Assembly: GCA_963839515.1 (NCBI GenBank)
Contig: CAWIVN010000019.1
Coordinates: 1 to 64,000, forward strand
Direction of reading: 5' to 3'
DNA length: 64,000 nt
Origin: Fredericiella sp963839515
GTDB lineage: Bacteria > Chloroflexota > Anaerolineae > Caldilineales > Caldilineaceae
Position 1 is the stretch's first letter; each line of letters opens with the position of its first letter. The notes under the pieces are model-generated. The model had not been told where the DNA came from. It was given only the letters and a program-made list of their open reading frames with translations, and did not search any database. A program made the position numbers and the translations under genes. Positions 39,145-47,803 of this stretch are shown here, piece after piece.

Positions 39145-40323
39145 CTACTTCACCTTCTGAAACGTGATCTCATACGAAAAATGGATCGCCGACAGCGGCC
39201 ACTGGCACTTGATGTCGATCGTCGGGCACGCCCCGTATTCGTAATTCACGTCCCCCAGCTTGCCCACGATATCGGGCAGGTGCGGGAAGATCAACCCCAT
39301 CTGGTTCGACACCTGGCTCGTTACCGGGCCTGAGGGGTCCGACGCCACGGCCAGCTTAAAGGGCTCGTAGTACATCGTGATCTCAGCCTTGCCCGGGCCC
39401 TTATTCCCGGTGGTGACTTCGCTCTTGTCACCGACCAGGTTGCGCACCACCGCGCCGTCCACGCCGTTGCCGTTCTGGTCCAACACGGTCAAGAAGATCA
39501 GGTGCTGCGCCGAGCTGTCGCGAATGCCGCCGTTGTTTTCGTCCAGCCCCAGCACCTTGAAGTGCACGATCTGGTACTGGGCGCTGGGATCGAAATTGCC
39601 CTCGCTCGACGCTGCCGGGTCGTAGGGTGCAGCCGCCGCCGGCGCCGCGGTAGGCGCGGCCTCCACCGTGGCAGCCTCTGGTGCTGCCGGCGCCCCCTCG
39701 GCCGGCGCCGCGTCGGCCACCGGCTCTGCAGTCGCCGCCAGCAGTGGCGCCGCAGCCGACAGGTCCGCCGCCACCGCCACATTCTCCGTGTTCTGCACCG
39801 TCGCCAGTTCGCCAAACACCCAGCCGTTCTGCCCGCCCACACAGCAGATCTCCCACCAGTCGCCGGTGGCATTCTTGGCCACGATGGCAAATGACTCGCC
39901 AGTTGCCGCCGAACCTACGAGTTCATACTCCGTACCTGGACCGCTGCGCACATTCACCAGGTCGCTGGCGATCGTCAGCGTCGCCGAGACACTGCTTGGG
40001 GGCGCAGGCGCTGCCGCGGCAGCAGGTGCGGCAGGTGCGGCCGGCACGCTGTCGCTCAAGACCTCAGATTGCGTCAGGGGCTGTGTCTCTGCCACAGCCG
40101 GCGCTGCCGGCGTGGATGCCGCCGCCACCGGCGTCGGCGAAGCGGCTGGCGTCGCCGTAAACGTCGGCAGCGGCGTCCGCGTGGGCATCGGCGTCGGCGA
40201 CTCCTCCGCCCCGCCAAACAAGCCACAGCCCGCTAACAGCGTGGCGGCCAGTGCTGTCATGATCAAGATTGCAACTTTGGAGGATGCGCTCTTGGGCGCA
40301 AATTTTTGCTGCGATAAAGCCAT
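39145..40323 (-). CDS. SH3b-domain lipoprotein with a C-terminal Ig-like domain
   Basis: 392 aa. Signal with lipobox LLAGC (Cys at about residue 33), then a Thr/Pro/Ala-rich spacer. The bacterial SH3 domain has LVNVRSGPGTEYELVGSA and DWWEICCVGGQNGWVFGEL. A second Ala/Pro spacer leads to a C-terminal domain (about residues 240-392) with FLTVLDQNGNGVDGAVVRN, suggestive of a Big/transthyretin-like beta-sandwich. The start has GAGG upstream. It is related by domain to the SH3b proteins at 8885 and 22082. Likely role: attachment to the cell envelope or matrix. Function not established. Confidence 0.78.
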   Translation of the reverse strand: MALSQQKFAPKSASSKVAILIMTALAATLLAGCGLFGGAEESPTPMPTRTPLPTFTATPAASPTPVAAASTPAAPAVAETQPLTQSEVLSDSVPAAPAAPAAAAAPAPPSSVSATLTIASDLVNVRSGPGTEYELVGSAATGESFAIVAKNATGDWWEICCVGGQNGWVFGELATVQNTENVAVAADLSAAAPLLAATAEPVADAAPAEGAPAAPEAATVEAAPTAAPAAAAPYDPAASSEGNFDPSAQYQIVHFKVLGLDENNGGIRDSSAQHLIFLTVLDQNGNGVDGAVVRNLVGDKSEVTTGNKGPGKAEITMYYEPFKLAVASDPSGPVTSQVSNQMGLIFPHLPDIVGKLGDVNYEYGACPTIDIKCQWPLSAIHFSYEITFQKVK

Positions 40324-40451
40324 AGGTACGTACCTCTAACTATGAAATGAACCGTTTAGCCCGCCGATTGTATCAGCTTTTTTATGCATTGGCGCAAAAC
40401 GCCACCCTCGGGCTGTCGGTCCGCAAAGCTGAGTATGATCGCGGTTGCACC

Positions 40452-40515
40452 CGTGCGAGGCTCGCCCCACCTGGTCGTTGGTTGGGTAGGTAGAGGGGGG
40501 CGAGCCAGGCACGCG
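40452..40515. repeat. Palindromic repeat, family 2 (copy B)
   Basis: Same arms as the copy at 22522 (CGTGCGAGGCTCGCCCC and GGGGCGAGCCAGGCACGCG), with a perfect 10-bp core stem at 40459-40468 and 40497-40506. It fills much of the 303-bp gap between the divergent lipoprotein and methyltransferase genes; no clear promoter was identified there. Confidence 0.75.
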
Positions 40516-40626
40516 GCCGGCGCACGGGGCGTGGGGCTGCGCTGTCCCAGGGTTTCCAACACGCGCTCCAACTTTCGGTAGCAGAACAAGGATGGCGCGC
40601 AGTACAATGCGTTTAGGAGAAATTAT

Positions 40627-41385
40627 ATGGACCGCCAATCATTGTGCGCCGCATGGGAGCAGGAAGAGCAAGAACCCTTTACCGGCTGGGACTTTTCACA
40701 CCTGGCCGGCAGGATGATCGAGGAGCAGCCGCCGTGGTCGTACGCCGACCGCGTAGGTGAGCTCATGCGCGCGGCGAGCAGCGTGCTGGACCTGGGCACT
40801 GGCGGCGGCGAACGGCTGCTTGGACTGCGCGAGGATTGGCCGCCACGCGTGTCGGCCACCGAGGGCTATGCGCCGAACCTGGCGCTGGCAGAGGAACGGC
40901 TCTCCGCCTATGGGGTCGAGGTCAAGCGGGCGGAATCGGATGAGAGCACAATCTTGCCCTTTGCCGATGGCAGATTTGACCTGGTCATCAGCCGGAACTC
41001 GAGCTTTAACGCGGCCGAAGTGGCGCGCGTGCTCGCCCGCGGCGGCACCTTCTTTACACAGCAAGTACACGGCCGCTCGGGAGAGGATCTGCAGGCACAT
41101 TTTGGCGCAGCGCCCCAGTGGCCGTATGCGACGCCCGCCTATTTTGCCGGCAAGCTGGCTGCGGCGCGCCTGCGTGTGACCGAGCAGCAGCAGTGGGCAG
41201 GCAGGCTGACGTTCGCCGATGTAGGAGCCCTCGTCTATTACCTCAGGGCTGTACCGTGGACAGTCCCCGATTTCAGCGTGGCCGGGCACCTAGAGGCATT
41301 GCTCAAATTACAGGAGCAGCTCGATGCCGGCCGTGAGCTCGCCTTTGGCACTCGCCTCTACATCCTGGCAGCACACAAACCGTAA
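40627..41385 (+). CDS. Class I SAM-dependent methyltransferase
   Basis: 252 aa, start supported by AGGAG 8 nt upstream. A Rossmann-type SAM-binding motif I is seen in SVLDLGTGGGERLLGL (about residues 52-67). The acidic residue of motif II is in SATEGYAPNLALAEERL, and the motif IV region is FDLVISRNSSFNAAEVARVL with a following PGG-like ARGGTFF. The substrate cannot be inferred; the overall form resembles small-molecule methyltransferases of the UbiE type. It stands alone, divergent from the SH3b lipoprotein and convergent with the oxidoreductase. Confidence 0.85.
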   Translation: MDRQSLCAAWEQEEQEPFTGWDFSHLAGRMIEEQPPWSYADRVGELMRAASSVLDLGTGGGERLLGLREDWPPRVSATEGYAPNLALAEERLSAYGVEVKRAESDESTILPFADGRFDLVISRNSSFNAAEVARVLARGGTFFTQQVHGRSGEDLQAHFGAAPQWPYATPAYFAGKLAAARLRVTEQQQWAGRLTFADVGALVYYLRAVPWTVPDFSVAGHLEALLKLQEQLDAGRELAFGTRLYILAAHKP

Positions 41386-41422
41386 AAGGGCGGCGTACGC
41401 CGTGTTGCGGCGTGCGCACACT

Positions 41423-41455
41423 CGTCCGGTCCACACGCTGCGTGCGGACCGGACG
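41423..41455. terminator. Bidirectional hairpin terminator
   Basis: CGTCCGGTCC and GGACCGGACG form a perfect 10-bp stem with a 13-nt loop between convergent genes. A second, weaker GGCGTACGCC palindrome lies just before it. Confidence 0.55.
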
Positions 41456-41464
41456 GGTGATGGG

Positions 41465-43018
41465 CTACACGGTTTGCTTCTTCTCCACCGCTTCGAGCGG
41501 CTTTTGGGCAGGCCCGTCGAGGACGGCGCCGTGTATGTCAAAGCGCGAGCCGTGGCAGGGGCAGTCCCAACTTAGCTCGGCCGGGTTCCAATGGACCTTG
41601 CAGCCCATGTGCGTGCAGATCGGCGAGACGGCGTAGACGGTGCCGTCGGGCGCGCGATAGACGGCCTCTTCGCCGTCGTCGGTCTTGACGATGCAGCCTT
41701 CGCCCGGGGCGACTTCCTCGCGCTTGGCCCGTGCCAGGTGATCGACCACGAAGTCCTTGGCCACGCCCAGGTTGGCCTTGACCATCGAGGCCACGCCCGC
41801 CAGCTCGACGCGGTTGGGGTTGAAGACCTTGGCCCACTCGCTCTCGTGCCCGGTCAACGTCTGGCACAGGATCAGCCCCGCCAACGTGCCGCTGGTCATC
41901 CCCCAACCCTTAAAGCCGGTCGCCACGTAGACGTTTTCGCTCGCCGGCCCCGCCAGACCGATAAACGGCACGCGGTCAAAGGTTGCGTAATCCTGCGTCG
42001 ACCAGCTGTAGATCACCTCCTGCACCGGGAAGTGCTTGCGCGCCCACGCCTCGATGCGCTGGTAGCGCTCGGGCGTATCGTCCGCCTTGCCCGTCTTGTG
42101 GCCTTCGCCGCCGACCAGCAGCAGCTCGCGCCCGTTGGGCATCGGCTGGCGCCGGATCGAATGCGACGAATCGGTCGTGATGTACATGCCTTCGGGCGCA
42201 GGCCCGTTCAGCGTCACGCCCAACACGTACGAACGGTGCGGCTCCATGCGCACGAAATAGGCCGCCGCATCCTGGAAGGGGAAATGAGTCGCAATCACGA
42301 CCTTGTCGGCGGTCAGCACGCCGCGGCTGGTCTTCACGCGGCACGGCTCGCCGTCTTCGACCTCAAGCGCCTTAGTTTGCTCCCACACAAAGCTGCCGTC
42401 GCAGTCGACAAGCTGCGCCAGCCCCAGCAGATACTTGCGCGGGTGAAACTGCGCCTGGTTGTCGAGCTTGATCGCCCCCTCGACGGGGAACGGCAGCGCA
42501 GTTTCGCGCACGAACTCCGCCGGCAGCCCCGCCTTGCGCGCCGCCTCCACCTCCGCCTCGATCTTCTTCACTTCTTGCACGTCGGTGGTGTAGGTATAGG
42601 CGGCCGCCCGCAGGAAATCGCAGTCGATGTTGTACTGCTTGACCCGATTCGCCACCAGCTCGACCGCCGCCTGGTTGGCCTCGGCATACAGCCGCGCCGT
42701 CTCGGCGTCAAAGCTGCGCTCCAGGTGGTCATAGATCAGGGTGTGCAGCGCCGTGATTTTGGCCGTCGTGTAGGCCGTGATGCCTTCGACGATGCGGTCG
42801 GCCTCGACCACGGCCACACGCTTGCCTTCCTCCTTGAGCAGCAAGGCCGTCGTCAACCCGGCAATGCCGCCGCCGATGATCGCCACATCCACCGTCGTAT
42901 CGCCGGGCATGGGCCCATACCCTGTCGCCTGCGTCGAGGCGAGCCAAAAAGACTGGTGCCCGCCAATATAATCATTGCCAAACCCATTCCGCATTTCGGA
43001 ATCGTGTTCTGGTATCAT
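41465..43018 (-). CDS. FAD-dependent oxidoreductase with C-terminal Rieske domain
   Basis: The start at 43018 is chosen because AGGAGG lies 7 nt upstream; longer forms lack one. 517 aa. The N-terminal DAO-type flavoprotein has the dinucleotide fold VDVAIIGGGIAGLTTALLL (about residues 43-61). The C-terminal Rieske [2Fe-2S] domain has both ligand boxes, CTHMGCKV and CPCHGSRFD, preceded by the usual DGTVYAVSPI. Fusions of this kind are known as putative electron-transfer oxidases of unknown substrate. The frame is intact and the codon use is like the rest of the window. It is divergent from the xylonate dehydratase. Confidence 0.9.
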   Translation of the reverse strand: MIPEHDSEMRNGFGNDYIGGHQSFWLASTQATGYGPMPGDTTVDVAIIGGGIAGLTTALLLKEEGKRVAVVEADRIVEGITAYTTAKITALHTLIYDHLERSFDAETARLYAEANQAAVELVANRVKQYNIDCDFLRAAAYTYTTDVQEVKKIEAEVEAARKAGLPAEFVRETALPFPVEGAIKLDNQAQFHPRKYLLGLAQLVDCDGSFVWEQTKALEVEDGEPCRVKTSRGVLTADKVVIATHFPFQDAAAYFVRMEPHRSYVLGVTLNGPAPEGMYITTDSSHSIRRQPMPNGRELLLVGGEGHKTGKADDTPERYQRIEAWARKHFPVQEVIYSWSTQDYATFDRVPFIGLAGPASENVYVATGFKGWGMTSGTLAGLILCQTLTGHESEWAKVFNPNRVELAGVASMVKANLGVAKDFVVDHLARAKREEVAPGEGCIVKTDDGEEAVYRAPDGTVYAVSPICTHMGCKVHWNPAELSWDCPCHGSRFDIHGAVLDGPAQKPLEAVEKKQTV

Positions 43019-43158
43019 GGGATATCCTCCTGTCAGTCCGATTTGGTCCAATCATCGCGCCGGCAGCCGCCATCCGCCATGTGGCCCGATACAGATGCAG
43101 TCACAAGCAAAGTGCGAGATTCGCAATGAGAGCTATGCAGTACGAAAGGGTGGTCTCC

Positions 43159-45108
43159 ATGTACGACGTGCAAACGCATGCGCCCGGTCCCGCCGGCAGC
43201 CTGCCCCTCGACGATGAGTTCCTGCTCGCCGCGCCCAGCGGCCACCTCTTTGGCCTTACGCAGGACGCCGCCATGGGCTGGGACCCGTCACTGCTGCGGC
43301 GCAAGGAATTCCTGATCCTGAGTACGCAAGGGGGCATCCGCAGCCCCGATGGCTCGCCCCTTGCGCTCGGCTACCACACGGGCCACTGGGAGGTCGGACT
43401 GCTGGTGCAGGCGGCGGCGCAGGAATTCGCCGCGCTGGGGGCGATCCCGTTTGCGGGCTTTGTCACCGACCCCTGCGACGGCCGCACCCAGGGCACGACG
43501 GGCATGATGGACAGCCTGCCCTATCGCAACGACGCCGCCATCGTGCTGCGCCGCCTCATCCGCTCGCTGCCCACGCGCGCCGGCGTGATGGGCGTGGCCA
43601 CCTGCGACAAGGGGCTGCCCGCCATGCTGCTGGCGCTGGCCGGCCAGCGCGACACGCCCGTGGTCCTCGTGCCCGGCGGCGTGACGCTGCCGCCGAGCGA
43701 GGGCGAAGACGCCGGCAAGGTGCAGACCATCGGCGTGCGCTATGCCCAGGGCGAGCTGACGCTGGCAGAGGCCGCCGAGCTGGGCTGCCGCGCCTGCGCC
43801 ACGCCCGGCGGCGGCTGCCAGTTTCTCGGCACGGCCGCCACCAGCCAGGTAGTGGCCGAAGCGCTGGGCCTGTGCGTCCTGCACTCCGCCCTCGCCCCTT
43901 CCGGCCAGCCGATCTGGCTGGACCTGGCCGTGCGCTCGGCGCGTGCGCTGGCGGCGCTGGAAAGCAGCGGCACGACCTGCCGCGACATCCTCACGCAAGA
44001 TGCGCTGCACAATGCCATGGTCGTGCACGCCGCCTTTGGCGGCAGCACCAACCTCCTGCTCCACATCCCGGCCATTGCCCAGGCCGCCGGCCTGCGCCTG
44101 CCGACGGTGGCGGACTGGGCGGCCGTCAATCGCAGCGTGCCGCGGCTGGTGGACGTGCTGCCCAACGGCCCCAGCGGTCACCCCACGATACGCGCCTTCC
44201 TGGCCGGCGGCGTGCCCGAAGTGATGCTGCACCTGGCCGACCTCGGCCTGCTCCACCTGGGCGTGCACACGGTCGAAGGGACAACGCTCGGGGAGCAGCT
44301 CGCCGCCTGGAAGGAAAGCGAACGCCGCCTGCAGCTGCGCGCCCGCCTCGTCGCGGCCGACGGCATCGACCCGGACGACGTAATCATGTCGCCCGCCCGT
44401 GCCCGCGCCAAGGGGCTGACAAGCACAGTCACCTTCCCCGTGGGCAACCTGGCCCCGCTCGGATCGGTCGTCAAGAGCACCGCCATCGACCCCAGCGTGG
44501 TGGACGCCGACGGCGTCTACCGCAAGACCGGGCCGGCGCGCATCTTTACCAGCGAGCGCGCCGCCATCGCCGCCATCAAGGGCCAGCCCGGGCCTGACGG
44601 CCGGCCCGGCGCACCCATCGAGCCCGGCGACATCCTCGTCCTCATGGGCCGCGGCCCGCTCGGCTGCGGCATGGAGGAAACCTACCAGGTCACCTCGGCG
44701 CTCAAGCACCTCCCCTGGGGCAAAGAAGTCGCGCTCATCACCGACGCCCGCTTCAGCGGCGTCAGCACCGGCGCCTGCATCGGCCATATCGGCCCCGAAG
44801 CGCTCGCCGGCGGCCCGCTCGGCAAACTGCGCGCAGGCGACCTGATCGAGATCGAGATCGACCGCGTTAACCTGACCGGCAGCGTCGACCTGGTCGGCCA
44901 TGACGGACGGCAGTACAGTGCCCGAGAAGGCGCCGCCGTCCTCGCCGCGCGTACCCTCCATCCCGATCTGGCGCCCGACCCCGACCTGCCCGACGACACC
45001 CGTCTCTGGGCCGCGCTCCAAGAAGTGAGTGGGGGGATCTGGGGCGGCTGCGTCTATGATGTGGAGAAGATCTTGCGCGTGCTGGAGAGAGGAATGTCTG
45101 AACCTTGA
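43159..45108 (+). CDS. YjhG/YagF-type D-xylonate dehydratase (IlvD/Edd family)
   Basis: Fe-S dehydratase that converts a sugar acid such as D-xylonate to the 2-keto-3-deoxy acid. It matches the YjhG/YagF subgroup along its length: HAPGPAGSLPL, PSGHLFGLTQDAAMGWDP, STQGGIRSPDGSPLALGYH, SDSLPYRNDAA-like DSLPYRNDAAIVLRRLIRS, and the cluster ligands in DPCDGRTQG, ATCDKG and ACATPGGGCQF. The start is uncertain: ATG at 43159, 43135 or 43126 are possible, and family members are about 12-15 residues longer than the shortest form. It fits oxidative pentose catabolism with the arabinose and xylose hydrolases at 10-33 kb. The stop codon lies in a 104-bp palindrome. Confidence 0.9.
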   Translation: MYDVQTHAPGPAGSLPLDDEFLLAAPSGHLFGLTQDAAMGWDPSLLRRKEFLILSTQGGIRSPDGSPLALGYHTGHWEVGLLVQAAAQEFAALGAIPFAGFVTDPCDGRTQGTTGMMDSLPYRNDAAIVLRRLIRSLPTRAGVMGVATCDKGLPAMLLALAGQRDTPVVLVPGGVTLPPSEGEDAGKVQTIGVRYAQGELTLAEAAELGCRACATPGGGCQFLGTAATSQVVAEALGLCVLHSALAPSGQPIWLDLAVRSARALAALESSGTTCRDILTQDALHNAMVVHAAFGGSTNLLLHIPAIAQAAGLRLPTVADWAAVNRSVPRLVDVLPNGPSGHPTIRAFLAGGVPEVMLHLADLGLLHLGVHTVEGTTLGEQLAAWKESERRLQLRARLVAADGIDPDDVIMSPARARAKGLTSTVTFPVGNLAPLGSVVKSTAIDPSVVDADGVYRKTGPARIFTSERAAIAAIKGQPGPDGRPGAPIEPGDILVLMGRGPLGCGMEETYQVTSALKHLPWGKEVALITDARFSGVSTGACIGHIGPEALAGGPLGKLRAGDLIEIEIDRVNLTGSVDLVGHDGRQYSAREGAAVLAARTLHPDLAPDPDLPDDTRLWAALQEVSGGIWGGCVYDVEKILRVLERGMSEP

Positions 45109-45198
45109 TTCGTGGGATTTTCAGGATTACCATGATTTGCTTGACCGATACGCACGAATCCTGGTAATCCTATAAATCCAAAAAATCAAGGTTCAGAC
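45096..45198. repeat. 104-bp-class palindromic element (GTCTGAAC family), copy 2
   Basis: Terminal GTCTGAACCTTGATT and AATCAAGGTTCAGAC are exact reverse complements. Further in, AGGATTACCA pairs with TGGTAATCCT, leaving a central loop. The TGA stops of both convergent neighbours fall at mirror positions in its arms (45106-45108 and 45186-45188). Confidence 0.85.
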
Positions 45199-47510
45199 AG
45201 CATCTTCAATTTAGCCACCCGCTCGGCATCCGCCGCCGCATCCGGGTGCCCGATCTCTTCTTCATAGGCAATGCAGAGTTCCATGCAGGCGATCGCCTGC
45301 GCGAAGTCCCCCTCCATTTCGTAGGCCTCGCCGAGGTTCCAGCTGCCGATGGCTTCACCGCGGCGGTCGCCGATGGCGCGGGTGATCACCAGCTGCTGCT
45401 CGTACAGCTCGATGGCACGCCGCGTTTCGCCGATGCCGGCATAGGCGTTACCGAGGTTGCCGAGCGCGATCGCCTCGCCGCGCGGGTCGTCGATCTCGCG
45501 CGCGATGCTCAGCCGCTGGGCATACAGCTCGATCGCACGGCGCGTCTCGCCCAGCGAGTAGTAGGCCAGGCCGAGGTTGCCCAGGTCCGCCCCCTCGCCG
45601 CGGCGGTCGCCGATGGCACGGTCGAGGTGCAGCGCCTGTTCATACAAGTCGATGGCACGCCGCGTTTCGCCCATAGTGGCATAGGCCAGGCCGAGGTTGC
45701 CCAGCGCATTGCCTTCGCCCTCGCGGTCGCCGATCTCGCGGGCGATGGCCAGCGCCTCGATGTACAGGTCCACGGCGTGCCGGTGCTCGCCCAGCGAGTA
45801 GTGCGCCAGCCCCAGCTCGTTTAAGAATTGGCCCTCGTCGTAGCGGTCGCCGGACGTGCGGGCAGCGTCCAGCCCGGCCTGCACCACGATCAGGCGGTTG
45901 AATACATAGCCCTTAAGGTCCAGATAGTCCTTGACCTTCCACGTGATGCGGCGCACGGCCTCCCACTGCTCGGCCTTCAACGCCGCCGCCTGCACCGCCA
46001 TGATATGCGAGCGGTGGCGGTCGAGCACGGCAAACCCCGGCGGCCCGTTGCGGCTCTCGACCTGCGCCAGCGTCGCATAGTGCTGCGCCAGCCGCACGAC
46101 CGCCTCGGTCTTGTTCGGCCCGGCATGCGCCCGTGCATAGGCGTGCGCCAGCGCGTGCGTCACCTGGTAGGCGTCGTCCGGCCGCAGCACCAGCCCGTAG
46201 TCCACCAGCTCGCCCAAGGCCTGGTGCGCCGCCGCCACGGTGATTTGCAGGCCGACCGCCATCACCTCGGCCTCAAAAGGCGCCAGCGCCAGCACGCCGA
46301 CGACGTCAAATGCCGCCTGTCCCGCTTCGCTCACATGCTCGAGGCTGCGCGCCATCAGCAGCGGGATGCTCTTGCTCGGCCGGTCGGCAAAGTGGAGCGC
46401 GTCGAGCCCGGTCTGCTCCAGCCACTCGACAAACTCGCAGGCCTGCTGGCGGCGCTGCGCCAGGTAGCGCCCGGCCAGGAACAGCGCCAGCGGCAGCCCG
46501 CCCAGGAGGCGCACCATCTCATTGGCGGCCGCCAGGCCGCCGTCGCCGTCCACCGCATACGGCCCTGCCCAGGCGCACAGCAGGTCCAGGCTCTCGGCGC
46601 GCGGCAGCGGCTCCAGGTCATGGTAGTCCGCCGGCGCATCGGCATGGCGTCGTGTCGTAATAATCACCCCACAGCTCCCCATCACAGCCAGCACCGCCTC
46701 CAGATCATCGGCCGCTTCCGCCCCGTCGAGCACGATCAGCGCCTGCTTACCCGCCAGCGCCTGGCGTGCAGCATCGCGCGGCGTCGGCCGCGGGTCCACG
46801 CCATAGGCGCGTGCGATCGCGGTCAGCGCCAGCCCGGCCTGCGGCTGCCGATAAAACGTATGAAAAAAGATACCGTCGGGGAAACGTGCTGGGGGATCGC
46901 CGTCCGGCGCCAGCGTCCAGATCGCCTCTGCCGCCAGTGCCGTCTTGCCGATCCCGCCCGGTCCACACAGCGTTACCGTCCGCCCCGGCTGCAGGTCCGC
47001 CAGCAGCCGCCCGAGTTCGGCCGTGCGGCCGATAAAGTTCTGGGTGCGCAGCGGCTTGTGCAGCGGCACGCGCCGCCGCTCGCTCATGGGCGGCAATTGC
47101 GCGGCGCTGGGACTGTACGGCGCATACAGCTGCGCTGCGTGCTGCCGGCGCTGCGGCAGGAGGGTCGCGCTCGCAGGCTGCCCCGCCGCGTCGCATGTCT
47201 GCGCTTCCAGCGTCCCATTCTCCAGGTCCCCGTTCTCAAGCGCTGCTGCCACGGCCGCAAGTTCACGGTTCAGCGGCCGGCTGTCGAGCAGGCAGCGGAT
47301 CAGCTCCAGCGTACGGCCCGTGCGTGTCGTCCACAGCAGCAGGTCAAACACCTGCACGTCGAGCGGCTTGTCCGCCGCGATCGATTCCAGCGGCACGCCC
47401 AGCGCAAACTGTACCGCCTGGCGCAGTTCGTCACGGCTGAAGGAGGAGACGATAGTATTGTGCGTGCGCTCCAACCAGGAGCCGTGCGACGACAGCGAAA
47501 CCGGCGACAT
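45186..47510 (-). CDS. Effector-associated domain / NB-ARC NTPase / TPR protein
   Basis: STAND-class signalling NTPase. The start at 47510 is preferred because GAGG lies 5 nt upstream. The N-terminal about 80 residues (FSRDELRQAVQFALGVPLES, then LIRCLLDSRPLN) resemble an effector-associated domain, a death-like adaptor. The NB-ARC core follows: Walker A LCGPGGIGKTALA, Walker B ALIVLDGAE, sensor GVIITTRR, and GGLPLALFLAGRYLA. At least five C-terminal TPR units of about 40 residues follow (repeating ALGNLGLAYATMGETRRAID). Such proteins typically sense an invader through the repeats and recruit an effector through the adaptor. No effector domain is in this protein; the divergent gene at 47804 is the natural candidate. 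Confidence 0.87.
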   Translation of the reverse strand: MSPVSLSSHGSWLERTHNTIVSSFSRDELRQAVQFALGVPLESIAADKPLDVQVFDLLLWTTRTGRTLELIRCLLDSRPLNRELAAVAAALENGDLENGTLEAQTCDAAGQPASATLLPQRRQHAAQLYAPYSPSAAQLPPMSERRRVPLHKPLRTQNFIGRTAELGRLLADLQPGRTVTLCGPGGIGKTALAAEAIWTLAPDGDPPARFPDGIFFHTFYRQPQAGLALTAIARAYGVDPRPTPRDAARQALAGKQALIVLDGAEAADDLEAVLAVMGSCGVIITTRRHADAPADYHDLEPLPRAESLDLLCAWAGPYAVDGDGGLAAANEMVRLLGGLPLALFLAGRYLAQRRQQACEFVEWLEQTGLDALHFADRPSKSIPLLMARSLEHVSEAGQAAFDVVGVLALAPFEAEVMAVGLQITVAAAHQALGELVDYGLVLRPDDAYQVTHALAHAYARAHAGPNKTEAVVRLAQHYATLAQVESRNGPPGFAVLDRHRSHIMAVQAAALKAEQWEAVRRITWKVKDYLDLKGYVFNRLIVVQAGLDAARTSGDRYDEGQFLNELGLAHYSLGEHRHAVDLYIEALAIAREIGDREGEGNALGNLGLAYATMGETRRAIDLYEQALHLDRAIGDRRGEGADLGNLGLAYYSLGETRRAIELYAQRLSIAREIDDPRGEAIALGNLGNAYAGIGETRRAIELYEQQLVITRAIGDRRGEAIGSWNLGEAYEMEGDFAQAIACMELCIAYEEEIGHPDAAADAERVAKLKMLSEP

Positions 47511-47803
47511 AGAAACCTCGGCAACCTTGTCAGCAGCGATGTGAGTGATCGATGTACGCAATCTTGAGATGTCCGCAAGCTCTCAAGCGAGAGCAATAGC
47601 GTTCACTTACAATAGTGTCGTTTGTTCCCCGGTTAAATACATGAGCCGGCGCCTTGGAGGGCTTACAGAGCAAGGGGACAACTTCTTGGTCGGATTTGCT
47701 TGTTTCCCCTGAACCTTTATGTTAACAATTAAGATGGCCGTGTAATATCGAGGCCGGCCAGGCAAGGGCATTGAGGAAAGGGCGCTAAGGAAAGGAAGCA
47801 AGT

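Noticed and set aside
43288..45021. Long minus-strand open frame opposite the xylonate dehydratase
   Set aside because: The forward strand matches YjhG/YagF along its length, and the antisense product has no protein-like features.
45828..47567. Plus-strand open frame opposite the NB-ARC/TPR gene
   Set aside because: Arg/Gln/His-rich shadow; the minus strand has NB-ARC motifs and regular TPRs.
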